A stretch of DNA of 64,000 nt from Saccharum officinarum (Eukaryota > Streptophyta > Magnoliopsida > Poales > Poaceae), in assembly GCA_020631735.1 (NCBI GenBank), contig CM036159.1, positions 24,281,511 to 24,345,510 of the forward strand. The letters are read 5' to 3'. Below, in pieces: positions 43,371 through 53,550 of this stretch. Below the pieces are notes generated by a model. That model saw nothing but the letters and a program-made list of their open reading frames with translations. It was not told where the DNA came from and did no database searches. Positions within the stretch are counted from its first letter, which is position 1. Every line of letters begins with the position of its first letter. Made by a program: the position numbers and the translations under genes.

Positions 43371-44420
43371 GGCTGATCTGGCTGGTTTTTGTAAGAGAAA
43401 AACACTACTAAATGACTGACTGATCTGACTGATAATCTCGATCCTACTCAAAGAGATACACGTACGTGTTCTCAAAACATGCCATGCCACAGTCCACAGC
43501 CCGGCGCTGTTCGCAAACATGGCATATGGGTCCGCCAAAGGCAAACAAAGTACGGCTGCCGCGCGTCCACCGGCCTGCCGCTGCTGCGCTGCGCGGTCAC
43601 GAGGTAGAGGTGACGCTTTTCAAGTCCCCTCGCTCGCCCAGTCCCGCCCTGGGGGCTCGGGCTTCATTCATTGCCCTTGCCCAGTCCGCACGCGTCCGGC
43701 GTCCGCTCGCCGTCGCCGGGCATTCGTGGCAGCCTGGCAGGGCTATTTACTCCAGGCGCTCGCGGATGGACCAGTTTGCTTTCCTCTCTCGCATTGGGTT
43801 GGGTCTCGCACTCTCGGACCCCGTCCTCTTGATAGCTGGAGCACACATTTTTGCCTTGGCAGTAGTTGCTCCAGAACTCCCCGTGGCCCGTGCTCGTGCT
43901 GCCACATGCGGTGGTGCCTGCCGCTCTCTGGCGAGCAGAGCAGCCAAAGCCCAAGCATCATGTGATGTGAGTTTCAAGGGAGGGGGCTCGGTCGGCCGCT
44001 GCTGGGACTGGGAGGGGCCCCGTGGCACTGGCACGCACGGCACCAACCCAGCTTCATACGGCGCGGCGGCCCAATTTGTTTGTCATGACAAGGACGACGA
44101 AAGGCCGAGAGGCAGGTTTTTACTTTTTTTGTCGGTAATGGGTTTACAATTTTTTATAAGGTTGCGAAACCAGAATTTTAGAATTGTTTTTGTTTATTGG
44201 AAATATTATAGAATCAGATTTTTGGAATTATTTGTTGGATACTAGCACTGATGAAGATGCTTATAGAAACAGGTTGGTGGTGAGGTGGCCGAGATGCTCA
44301 CGCACTGGCACTCGACTATAAAGCCGCGGCAAATGCACACGCACACGCACTCACACTGCCGAACGCTGTTAGCGCACAGTGGCGTTCCTCCCTGCATGCC
44401 AGGAGCACGGGTGTCATTTA
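43371..44420. other. GC-rich intergenic, no supported gene
   Basis: A 259-codon frame covers 43466-44245, but it is Ala/Arg/Pro-rich with several rival frames on both strands and no recognisable domain. TAAGAGAAAAACACTACTAAATGA near 43392 matches a phrase at 16692, so the left part is MITE debris. Confidence 0.35.
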
Positions 44421-44682
44421 GGCCTCGTTTAGTTCGGCGAATTGGGGAGAAAAACACTATATCAGAATTCCTGTAACATTTTTGTTTGTATTTGGTAAAA
44501 ATTATCCAAATTTTGACTAACTAGGCTTAAAATGTTCATCTCGCAAAGTACAACAAAACTGTGCAATTAGTTTTTGATTTCATCAACATTTAGTACTCCA
44601 TGCATTTGCCGACATTTTGATGTGACAGGGAATTTTCTTTTTTATAGTGAAATTTGGAGAGAATTGGGGGACTAAACAGGGC
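44421..44682. mobile_element. Tourist-like MITE
   Basis: The ends GGCCTCGTTTAGTTCGG and GGGGGACTAAACAGGGC are flanked by TTA on both sides. The length is 262 bp. Confidence 0.85.
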
Positions 44683-44997
44683 TTACGGGAGAGCCTGCGT
44701 GGGACCTTGGCTGTTTTTATGTTATGTATAGTGGCGTCATCATTCATCGATCCCCCTCGCTCCCTAGGCCCTAGCTATATGACTGTTGTGTGTGTGTGCG
44801 TGGGGTGCAGCCAGGACAGACAGCCGAGATTTGACGGAACCTCTGCACGGCGCGCTGGGATACGCGGCGCCGACCCCTCCGTTTTAAACACCCCTTTCAA
44901 TTCTCGCGTCTCGCCACCGCACGGTAGTAGTACAGTACCTGCTACTAGCTCTGAGTACGTACGTACGACCTCAGGTACGTACGGTGCAGGGGTATTG
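44683..44997. other. Short intergenic stretch
   Basis: It contains a TG run (TGTGTGTGTGCG) near 44790 and repeated ACGTACGTACG/GGTACGTACGG at 44956-44984. No gene. Confidence 0.4.
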
Positions 44998-45239
44998 CGC
45001 CTTGTTTAGTTTGCCTCAAAGTTCCAAGTTTTTTCACTCTCTCTCCATCACATCAATTTTTAACCGCTTGCATGGAGTATTAAATGTAGGTTAAAAAAAT
45101 AACTAATTACACAGTTTAGTTGGAAATCACGAGATGAATCTTTTGAGCCTAGTTGGTCCATGATTGGACAATATTTGCCAAATAAGACGAAAGTGGTACT
45201 ATTCATCGGGTTGAAATTTTCTTCAATCTAAACAAGGGC
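44998..45239. mobile_element. Tourist-like MITE (CCTTGTTTAG family)
   Basis: The ends CGCCTTGTTTAG and CTAAACAAGGGC are flanked by TTG on both sides. It is 242 bp and nearly identical inside to the elements at 39873 and 41354. Confidence 0.9.
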
Positions 45240-45466
45240 TTGCTGTCAATTGTGCAGCTTCGCGCACAAGCCATCAATGCGATTTGATGTCTCATGATGT
45301 GCCCGCTGCAACAGTGGCCGTTCCCCTGCTCGATAGATCCTGTCCCGTGGATGTGGGCAAGGCCGAAGGCCCGGCAATGGCGGTCGGTACGCGCGGCCGC
45401 GTAAAATACGAGACTCCGGCCGCGTTTTCGGCGGCCGAGGTGGCCGGGCCAACGTAAAATGACTAA

Positions 45467-45806
45467 GGGGTGTTTAGTTTCTCCTCAAAATTTTTCACTC
45501 CGTCACATCATATGTTTGACACATATATGAAGTATTAAATGTAGACGAAAATAATAACTAATTACACAAATTATAATAAATTTGTGAGACGAATTTTTTA
45601 AGCCTAATTAATCTATGATTTGATAATGCCGTGCTACAATAAACATATGCTAATAACGGATTAATTAGGCTTAATAAATTCGTCTCGCGATTTGCAGACA
45701 AGTTATGTAATTAATTTTTTTATTAGTATCTGAATACCCCTTCCGATATTTCATAAAACATCTGATATGACATCTCAAAATTTTTCGGGCAAGAACTCAG
45801 CACCCC
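45467..45806. mobile_element. Tourist-like MITE, long form
   Basis: The ends GGGGTGTTTAGTTTC and GAACTCAGCACCCC are flanked by TAA on both sides. It is 340 bp, related inside to 25628-26001 (GGATTAATTAGGCTTAATAA). Confidence 0.85.
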
Positions 45807-45934
45807 TAAGGTTCCTGTACCTGGAACAGCGCGCGGTTTTGAATACTCCAGCCGCCTCTCCACTTCTCTAGTCTCCACCCGTATAGGAGTATACACAGCA
45901 GTGAGTATGTGCGTGAGCTCCTAGCCCCGGCTCA

Positions 45935-46744
45935 AGATCATGCGTCCTGTTCCCGCAGGTCGCTGAAGAGCCCTAGCGCCGCCGCCGCCGCAGCAGCCGC
46001 CGCCCCCGTCGTCCACCACCGCTGGTCCCCCTCCCTTCTCCTCCGGCATCTCGCCGGGGGCTGAAGGGAGTGGGGATCCATTGTTTTTAATAAGTTTTTC
46101 CCAGTAAATCGAGTCATTAGGGTTAGCGTCTCTCCATGCCAAATTACTTGGTACTGGAGTTTTATCTCCTCCTTCTCCTCATCTCTGTTGACGGTGAAGG
46201 AGAAGGGTGGAATCGTCTTCTCCATGGCGGCTCCGTTGAAGATGAGGGCGACGACAGCAGCGTCAGCATCTTCATCGACATGACGACATGGAGACTTTGG
46301 TTTCCGGACGACGGCATCAAGGCGGAGATGATGTCGCCGTCATGGAATAATTTTCTCCGGTCTTTTCTCCGTTTTGTTGTGGTTAGATCTGGCCACGATG
46401 AAGGACTAGGGAGAATAATTTTCAGATCAGTCTTCCTCACTCTTCGGTGGCAGAAAGAAGAAGAAGGAAGACACCAGAAAGAAGAAGTTCCTCAATTCCG
46501 CCTACAGGAATGTTGGCCGTTGTTCGTTGGGCATTTGTTCTCAGGCCATTTGCCGAGTGTTTGCCTGTGCGGTCATCCATACTGCAAAGCATTTAACAGG
46601 TTAGGTTTTGAGTTGTGCTTTTCACAGCGTGGGTACTATTTTGTAATCCAGAGTGCTTGTAATGTGTTGATGTACCCAGCTATCATATAATATAATTCTT
46701 CTTTCGTCGCAAAAAAAAAAAAAAAAAAGATCATGCGTCCTGTT
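45935..46744 (+). mobile_element. Poly(A)-tailed retroposon with 17-bp target duplication
   Basis: AGATCATGCGTCCTGTT occurs at 45935-45951 and again at 46728-46744. Between them 45952-46727 ends in at least 17 A preceded by a 3'-UTR-like stretch (TGTAATGTGTTG, ATATAATTCTTCTTTCGTCGC). Poly(A) plus a long target duplication is the mark of LINE-type target-primed reverse transcription. The left end is GC-rich (CCGCCGCCGCC), like a 5' leader. A 184-codon frame from 46136 has no recognised domain and there is no reverse transcriptase. It is either an internally deleted, non-autonomous LINE derivative or a processed transcript of a host gene. Confidence 0.85.
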
Positions 46745-47282
46745 TCTTTGTAGATACAGTACTCATTTTATTAGTGATGGAAATTTAGTGTGCTGCGTCT
46801 GTACGACGCCGTTTTATCGCATACAGTATGAGTCAATGCGCAAAACAATTTGAAACGAGATACCAACCACAAAGCAACATTAATTTCTATAGGCATCAGC
46901 TTCATCTGAGGTGCAGCCAGCTAACATCTATATATAGCTAGCTTCTATAAGCTCAAGTCGTGTTAGTCAAGACAATATATAGCTGGTTGTGCAACGATAA
47001 GTGATTAAGTGAGGTTAGTTTATCTTGATGCACTAGACATCATCAGCAATCCCTCAATCAGTGGCGGAGGCAGGAATATTTTTCAGGTATGGCATGTTTA
47101 TAAAGATCAAACATGTATAATGTAACTATCAACTATGCATGGACGCACTAAAATATTATCTAAATATGTATATTACTTTGTGATCAACAAATATAATAGA
47201 AATCTAAGAGTAAAGCATTGGCACTTAAAATACCTTACTAAATAAAGATTACATAGATGATTGATCACCAATTTACTATCTA
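46745..47282. other. Intergenic with an isolated hAT end
   Basis: CAGTGGCGGAGGCAGGAATA at 47060-47079 looks like a hAT terminus, but no matching right end was found. AT-rich, no gene. Confidence 0.4.
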
Positions 47283-47485
47283 CTCCCTCCGTCATGTAAT
47301 ACAGTGCATTCTAGCACTCAAAATTTGTCCTCGAAAAATAATTTTACATTAAATACTTTCCATTTATCAATCAATCACCATTAATCACGTTGATGATAGC
47401 GTCTGATTAGGAAATAAGATGATAGTACATGCGTCTTTTATGTTCTCTCTTAATTTGTCTTAATATTTCTGGAACGTAGAGGGAG
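47283..47485. mobile_element. Stowaway MITE
   Basis: The ends CTCCCTCCGTCATGTAATAC and TTCTGGAACGTAGAGGGAG are flanked by TA on both sides. The length is 203 bp. Confidence 0.85.
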
Positions 47486-47869
47486 TATGTTAACTTGACA
47501 AACCTAGAGATGATTTGCAAAGCATAGACACATAGAGAATATGGGAGCTGCTAGTGCTAAATGCTTTGGCAAAAATACTCTTGAAATCTGTATAAAAATC
47601 ACAAGACAAAAAAGGCAAACAATGTTATCAAATTAAATAGCACTCAAAGGTAGAGTTTTCAGAATTCTAATTTCTCAAATAAAAAAAGATTACCTTTCAT
47701 CACACATTTGCTCTTCTTCTTTGGTGCCATAGTTGTTCCTCTGTAAATAGTGTCATATCTATCAGCTTTGTTACTGTGTTCCCCTCTTAATGATTCTGTG
47801 TTTTTGTTCTGTGTTTCCTATTAATGTGTAGGTGCATTATCGCACACTGCAGGGAAAGAACCACACTCG
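47486..47869. other. Intergenic, AT-rich
   Basis: No gene, repeat or element ends recognised. Confidence 0.4.
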
Positions 47870-48108
47870 GGGCGTGTTTAGATTGCAAAATTTTTTTGAA
47901 AATTTCTGTAGCACTTTCGTTGTTATTTGGTAAAATTTATCCAACCATAGACTAACTAGGCTCAAAAGATTCGTCTCGACATTTACAGACAAACTGTACA
48001 ATTAGTTATTTTTTACCTACATTTAATGCTCCAGGCATACGTCTAAAGATTCGATGTGACGGATACTGTAGCACTTTTTGAAAAAGTTTTTGAAAACTAA
48101 ACAAGGGC
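47870..48108. mobile_element. Tourist-like MITE
   Basis: The ends GGGCGTGTTTAGATTGC and AAAACTAAACAAGGGC are flanked by TCG and TTG, an imperfect 3-bp target duplication. The inside has ACATTTACAGACAAACTG, the complement of the phrase in 41979 and 42252. Confidence 0.75.
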
Positions 48109-50353
48109 TTGAAAACAAAATCCATAGGTTAAATCAAGTGCCCCAAACAAGCATTTCCTCTTCATTCCCGTACTGCATAGGGCTAACAAATTGGAGTGGC
48201 TGGAGCGAGGCCCATGTGCGCGGCGCGGATGGTGCCCAAAGTCACGCGCAGCGCGGACCACGCCTGTGCCCGGCCGGGAAGCACGGGAGTAGGATGCAAG
48301 GTGCCCGAGACGAGATGACGTCACACGTCGTATCCCCGCGGATCGCACGCCGCTGGACAGGACGACAGCAGCGAAGAAGCCGGGCACCCTAGTCCACCAC
48401 ATATGGTAGTGTCACGGCCGCACGGCGTGCTGACCTGCCGGCGCCAGGGACACACCCACCGACTCACCGAGCGCGGACGGCCGCGTTTTCTTTGCAGGTG
48501 TGGTTTTCCGTGGTTGCGTGCCCAGCAGGCCCCCACCACCCGTTGTCCCGTCCACCTGCGTCACGCGGCGAGGCTCTGCTTCTGCTTGCTGCGGTGCTGC
48601 TTGCGTCGGGCTGGCGCTGCTTGCCCAGCGCGCCGCGCAGGCAGGCAGCCCACACCCCACAGCAGGGCGGCAAGGAGATCGCGGCGGGCTCGCCATCGCC
48701 CATGCCCCATAGATGGTTAGCTGCGCCAGCGGACAGTGGCGCGACTCGCGAGGCTGTGTACAAGTGTAGTACAGTAGTGGCGGCGAGCACTGTTGGGATC
48801 ATAACGGATAGTTAGGCAGGGACTAGAAATTATAGAGACTAAAGAGGAACTAAAAGGGGACTAAATAACCCGTTTGGTTCCAGAGACTAAAGGCTGAATA
48901 AAGACCAAAACATCACTCACTTTAACTTCTATGTTGCCCTTCACTGCAGCCATCGGAGAGGGGAGGGGAGGGCCGCCACCACCGGCACAGCCATCGGAGG
49001 GGGAGGGGAGCCCGTCGTCGCAGCCATCGAAGAGGAGAGGGGAGGGCCGCCACCGCCTAGGGAGCCTCAGGCGGGCTCGGCCGTCAGGGCAACGCCGGCG
49101 AGCCTAAGGCGAGCGCAGCCGTCGGGGCGGCGCATCGGGCGGGCGCGGGGTGCGTCGAGCGGGGCGGGGTGGAGCGCGAGAGGAGAGGGAGGGAGGGGTA
49201 TGGGCTGTAAAGTTGGTCCATTAGTCCCAGTAAGCCTCTCCCAAGGAACTAGTCGATAGAGACAAAAAAATCCCTCCTATCAAAAAGTTGATGGTTAAAA
49301 CATTAGCAGAGCCTGGCATCTGTGGCGGCTGCGCCGGAAGAGAAAACTTTGCAATTAGAACCGGTAATGTTAAGCAGATCATGATTAAAATCTTGATTGG
49401 CCTTTCGGCAAGTCCAACCGGCGAAAGTTTTTTTTTGTTAATGTATTCGAAGTGGAAGGAGAAATTATATTTGATTGGCATTCCAACTCGTGTGCCTCAC
49501 CCGGTGCCTAGCGCATCACATGGATGGACTACCACGGTCACATCTCTCTCAAGCGTATAGATCTAGTGTGTGCGTGTGGTGTGGTGTGTGTGGTGTGGTG
49601 TGAGTTGAAGCATGAGTTCAGATACTACCACTTATACGTGGGTCCTAAACTCCTGATGCAGTGATGGCGCCATCACCTCCACCTCTGATAACCGGAATGT
49701 GGGGCTGCACTGCAATGAGCAGCAGAACTGATCCACCATCCCCATGACTTGATTTGGCAATGAAAGACAATCCCTTTCATGTTTACCGTTATCTGCCTGC
49801 GTCTGCCTAGGCCGGTTCTACTATCAACGTCTCCTAGGAGAGCATGATGTCGTCCGACCTAGGTAGCCTAGGCAGAGTTCTTCTGGAGAAACTCACAGAG
49901 TGAGGGGGAACACCTTTGACGACGCTTCCAAGGAAGGCATCAGCACACAATAGTGTCGCCATCGTCAGCTCTTGCAAAGGACGACCAAGGCTTTCGTACA
50001 TCGACACTCACCTCACCCCGGCAAAAAGGGCAACATAGCATCACCCCATAGCAATGCTAGCCCATGTGAGCACATTACCGTAGGTGCCCACCGCAACACA
50101 GTCCCACAAGGCAACAAATGCCGTAAAACCGAGGATGCTCGCTGTGTACCGCCACCGCAACACCAACCAAAGTATGGGGCCACTGTGGCCGGAGACAGGA
50201 CCAACAAAGGCGTAGAGAAAGGCCCCCTCTCAACCATGCAAAAGCCATGGCACCTTTTGTGCTCCCACCGAGCAGCCCAAACACCGCCTCACACATGGAT
50301 GAGACCGCCACAAAACAAGCCTGAGTAGCCCCACCGTCCCAGGGGCATAGCTT
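48109..50353. other. Intergenic with GC-rich block and G-rich minisatellite
   Basis: 48200-48800 is GC-rich with short frames on both strands and no recognised protein. 48950-49060 repeats CAGCCATCG(G/A)(A/G)G followed by GGGGAGGGGAG-type runs three times. 49566-49608 is a TG/GTGTGG microsatellite. 49620-50340 is intergenic with no domain in any frame. Confidence 0.4.
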
Positions 50354-50361
50354 CCCACTCC

Positions 50362-50624
50362 CAGAGACGGAACCAGGGGGGCTAGCAGGGGCCATGGCCC
50401 CCAGCACAGTAAGTTTCCTTTAATACCTATATAAATATATGAATTTACAGCTAAAAAATATCAATTTTCACCTATTTTTTATTCAAATATTATGATTTTG
50501 GTTATAAATAGTGTAAAATATTTTAAAAGTTGTTGAATCATATAATTACATATATTTTAGAACACTAAAAAATATGATCATATTTGTTTGGCCCCCCTAG
50601 TCAGAATCGCTGGTTCCGTCTCTG
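50362..50624. mobile_element. Non-autonomous hAT MITE
   Basis: The inverted ends CAGAGACGGAACCAG and CTGGTTCCGTCTCTG are perfect over 15 bp, flanked by a perfect 8-bp target duplication CCCACTCC (50354-50361, 50625-50632). The length is 263 bp with an AT-rich core. Confidence 0.95.
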
Positions 50625-50632
50625 CCCACTCC

Positions 50633-51010
50633 GCCCCGCCACCTCCGAAGCGAGCCCAGCAAATCCAAAATAAGAACTGTGAATCTAGACCATAGCGACG
50701 CGGATCCACCATCCCGTGGTCCATAGAACCACCAGTAGACCACAAGCCATGGGTGATTGCGGCATTGGGCAGGACGTTGAGGTCGGCGTTAAGTGCGGCG
50801 AGCGTGGAGGAGAGAGGAGGAGGCCTGCCGGTTTGGATGAAGAAGAGACTGGGTGAATTTTTTTATTCATGTGGATCCATCCAGCTTATATGGATTCAAC
50901 GTTTGTTCTATACATTGGGACTATTTTAACAAGTAATACTAAATCGTTGTTTAGAATCAAGGTTGAACCTAGATATTGCAGATGTCCTAACCAATCATGC
51001 CCTAGTCACC
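50633..51010. other. Short intergenic stretch left of the LTR element
   Basis: No gene recognised. Confidence 0.4.
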
Positions 51011-51015
51011 TCGCT

Positions 51016-53534
51016 GTAGGGTCGAGATGGCGGGCTAGAGGGGGGGTGAATAGTCCTTTCTAAAATTAATCGCGTCGGCAAACCGAAACAAATGCGGAAT
51101 TAAAACTATCGGTCTAGCCAAGACTACACCCCTCTATCTAAGTTCACAAGCACCTCACAAAGATCCTAAATATGTAACTAAGGTGCTTTTCTTAGCAAGA
51201 GCTCTCCTAAACAATTCTAGAGCAAGGTCACACAAACCTATGCACTAGTACTTTAGCAAAGCCGGGGAGCTCCTACACAATTCTAGTAAGCAAAAGCACG
51301 AAGCCACCTATGCTCACTAGCAATGCTCAATAGCAAGGCAACTAATGCCAAACTAGAGAGCGCAAATTACTTAGCTACACAAACTAAGCAATATGACTAA
51401 CAAGGTTACACAAACCAAATTAGCCACGCAACGGGAGCTACTTCTATGCTACACAAGCAAGAAGGTAACTAGCTAACTACACAAGCAAACTAGTTACAAG
51501 AGCAACTACACAAGCACAAATATATGAATGTAAATACAAGCTTGTGAATCGAAAGCAAACCACCGAGAAGATGTACACAATGTTGACACGGCGGTTTTTC
51601 ACCGAGGTTCACTTGGTTGCCACCAAGCTAGTCCCCGTTGTGGCGATACACCCACTTGATGGATCACGAGCTAATTGACTATCAAGAGTCAAACCCTCAG
51701 CGGGTGCCGCACATCCACTCTCAAGATGAGGATCCTCCAAGCCACGAGCTTTACTAGAGTTGCTCTTCGCGATCCCCGCGGGGTGAGCACAATCCCCCTC
51801 ACAAATCCTCCTCCGGAGCCACGCACAATCTCCACGCGTGCTTCAACGGAGTCGCAAGCCACCAAGCCGTCTAGGAGGTGGCAACCTCCAAGAGTAACAA
51901 GCACCACCGGCTTGCAACACGATCACCTAGTGCCACTCGATGCAATCCTCTCGATGCAACGCACTAGAATCGCTCTCTCACTCGATCCGATGAACACTAT
52001 CAAGCATGAGTGAGTTAGAGGGCTTCCAAGCACTACCACATAAGCCACCAAGGCCAAAGTGTGCTCAGCTGCCGGCCAAGGCCGGCCAAGGCATCTATTT
52101 ATAACCCCACGGTCAAATAGAGCCGTTACCCCTTCACTGGGCAGATTTCGGGACGACCGGACGCGCCGGTCGTAACTGACCGAACGCGCTCAGCCGCGTC
52201 CGGTCGCCCTGCGACGTCCACGTGTCCCTCAAATTTCAAATGCGACTGTTAGATCCTCCAACGGTCACTGCGCGCCAACGGTCAAACGCTATGACCGGAC
52301 GCGCTGCTCAACCGACCGGACGCGCCGGTCGCACAGCACCGCGCGCGCGAAGCAACGACCGGACGCGCTCCTCGCAACGACCGGACGCGCCGATCCGCAC
52401 AGCATCCGCGCCCGCGAAACAACGACCGGACGCGACAGTGCCAGCGTCCGATTAGAGTCCAGTAAGCACCTTCAACGATCGGACGCGTCCGATCATGTGT
52501 GACCGGACGCGCCCCGCGTCCGATCGTCCTCTGCGAACCTCAGATCCTTCTGGGCGCATGACCGGACGCGCCGGTCCCGCGAGTGACCGGACGCGCCGGT
52601 TACAAACCCTAACACCCGTGTCTGCGCAGTACTGACCGGACGCGTCCGGTCATACCATGACCGCGTCCGGTGCAGCGTCCGGTCACCTCTGTGACCTCCG
52701 TTCGCCTCCGTTTCTTTTCCGACTTCCGGCGCAGTAGAAAATAGGCATTTCACTTCTCCAAAAAGCGCCGAATCCCGCCTCGCAAGCTCGGCGGGAGGGA
52801 GAGAGGAACCCAAACCCCTCTCTACCGCTAAAACTTCATCGCCTTCGTAAATGTGCCAACACCAACAAGTGATCACCACCTTGTGCACGTGTGTTAGCAT
52901 TTTCATAATCATTTTACCGAAGGAGTTAACCACTCAACTTGCCACGCCACTCGATCCTAGCAACGATGCATAGTTAGATCACATGAGTGGCACTAGATGA
53001 CCGATATGCAAACAAGTTTGCCCCTCTTGATAGTACGACCATCTATCCTAAACCCGGTCATAAACTTCTCTACACACCTATGACCGGTGAAATGGAAATG
53101 CCCTAGGTTATACCTTTGCCTTGCGCATTCCACTCCATCTCCTTCGACGTTGATGCAACACATGCACCAACCATATCACAAATGATATGATCCACTTCAT
53201 ATCATCATGTGACCTTGGTCCATCGATCTTGACCTCACTTGCTCTTCACCATTGCGTCGGTCCATCGGCGCCAAGTCTTGCTCAAGCTTCACCGCCTCGC
53301 GGTCCATCGCTCCAAAGCCTCCGACTTGCCCTTCACACTTGCAACCGGTCCATCAAGCCAAGCCTCATCTTGATCTTCGCCACCTTGGTCACATGACTCC
53401 ATGTCATGTCTCATATGCAATGAGCTCCTTCATGACACCATCACATGTGGACTAATCTCCTGTGTATCTCACATAACCACATATTAGTCCACCTAAGTTG
53501 TCACTCAATTACCAAAACCAAACTTGGGCTTTCA
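51016..53534 (-). repeat. LTR (3' LTR in element orientation)
   Basis: Read on the minus strand it begins TGAAAGCCCAAG and ends CTCGACCCTACA. It is 2519 bp. A GC-rich block at 52150-52690 repeats the motif GACCGGACGCG many times in both orientations. Confidence 0.95.
52150..52690. repeat. Array of CCGGACGCG palindromic motifs inside the LTR
   Basis: More than ten copies of GACCGGACGCG or its complement occur in about 540 bp. Several extend to the self-complementary form GACCGGACGCGCCGGTC or GACCGGACGCGTCCGGTC. Spacers vary, so this is not a simple satellite. The same array lies in the other LTR at 60035-60575. Confidence 0.85.
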
Positions 53535-53535
53535 A

Positions 53536-53550
53536 TCTCCCCCTTTTTGG
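53536..53550 (-). other. Polypurine tract of the LTR element
   Basis: On the minus strand CCAAAAAGGGGGAGA lies directly before the LTR start TGAAAG, as required for plus-strand priming. Confidence 0.85.

Noticed and set aside
43466..44245. A 259-codon frame on the plus strand
   Set aside because: It is low-complexity Ala/Arg/Pro-rich in a GC-rich block with rival frames on both strands, has no recognisable domain and overlaps MITE debris.
46136..46690. A 184-codon frame in the retroposon as a host gene
   Set aside because: It has no recognised domain and lies inside an A-tailed insertion with target duplication. It is treated as part of the retroposon.
52493..52933. A 146-codon minus-strand frame in the LTR, repeated at 60377-60817
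   Set aside because: It runs through the GACCGGACGCG array and is present only because the LTR is duplicated. It has no domain and no place in known element layouts.
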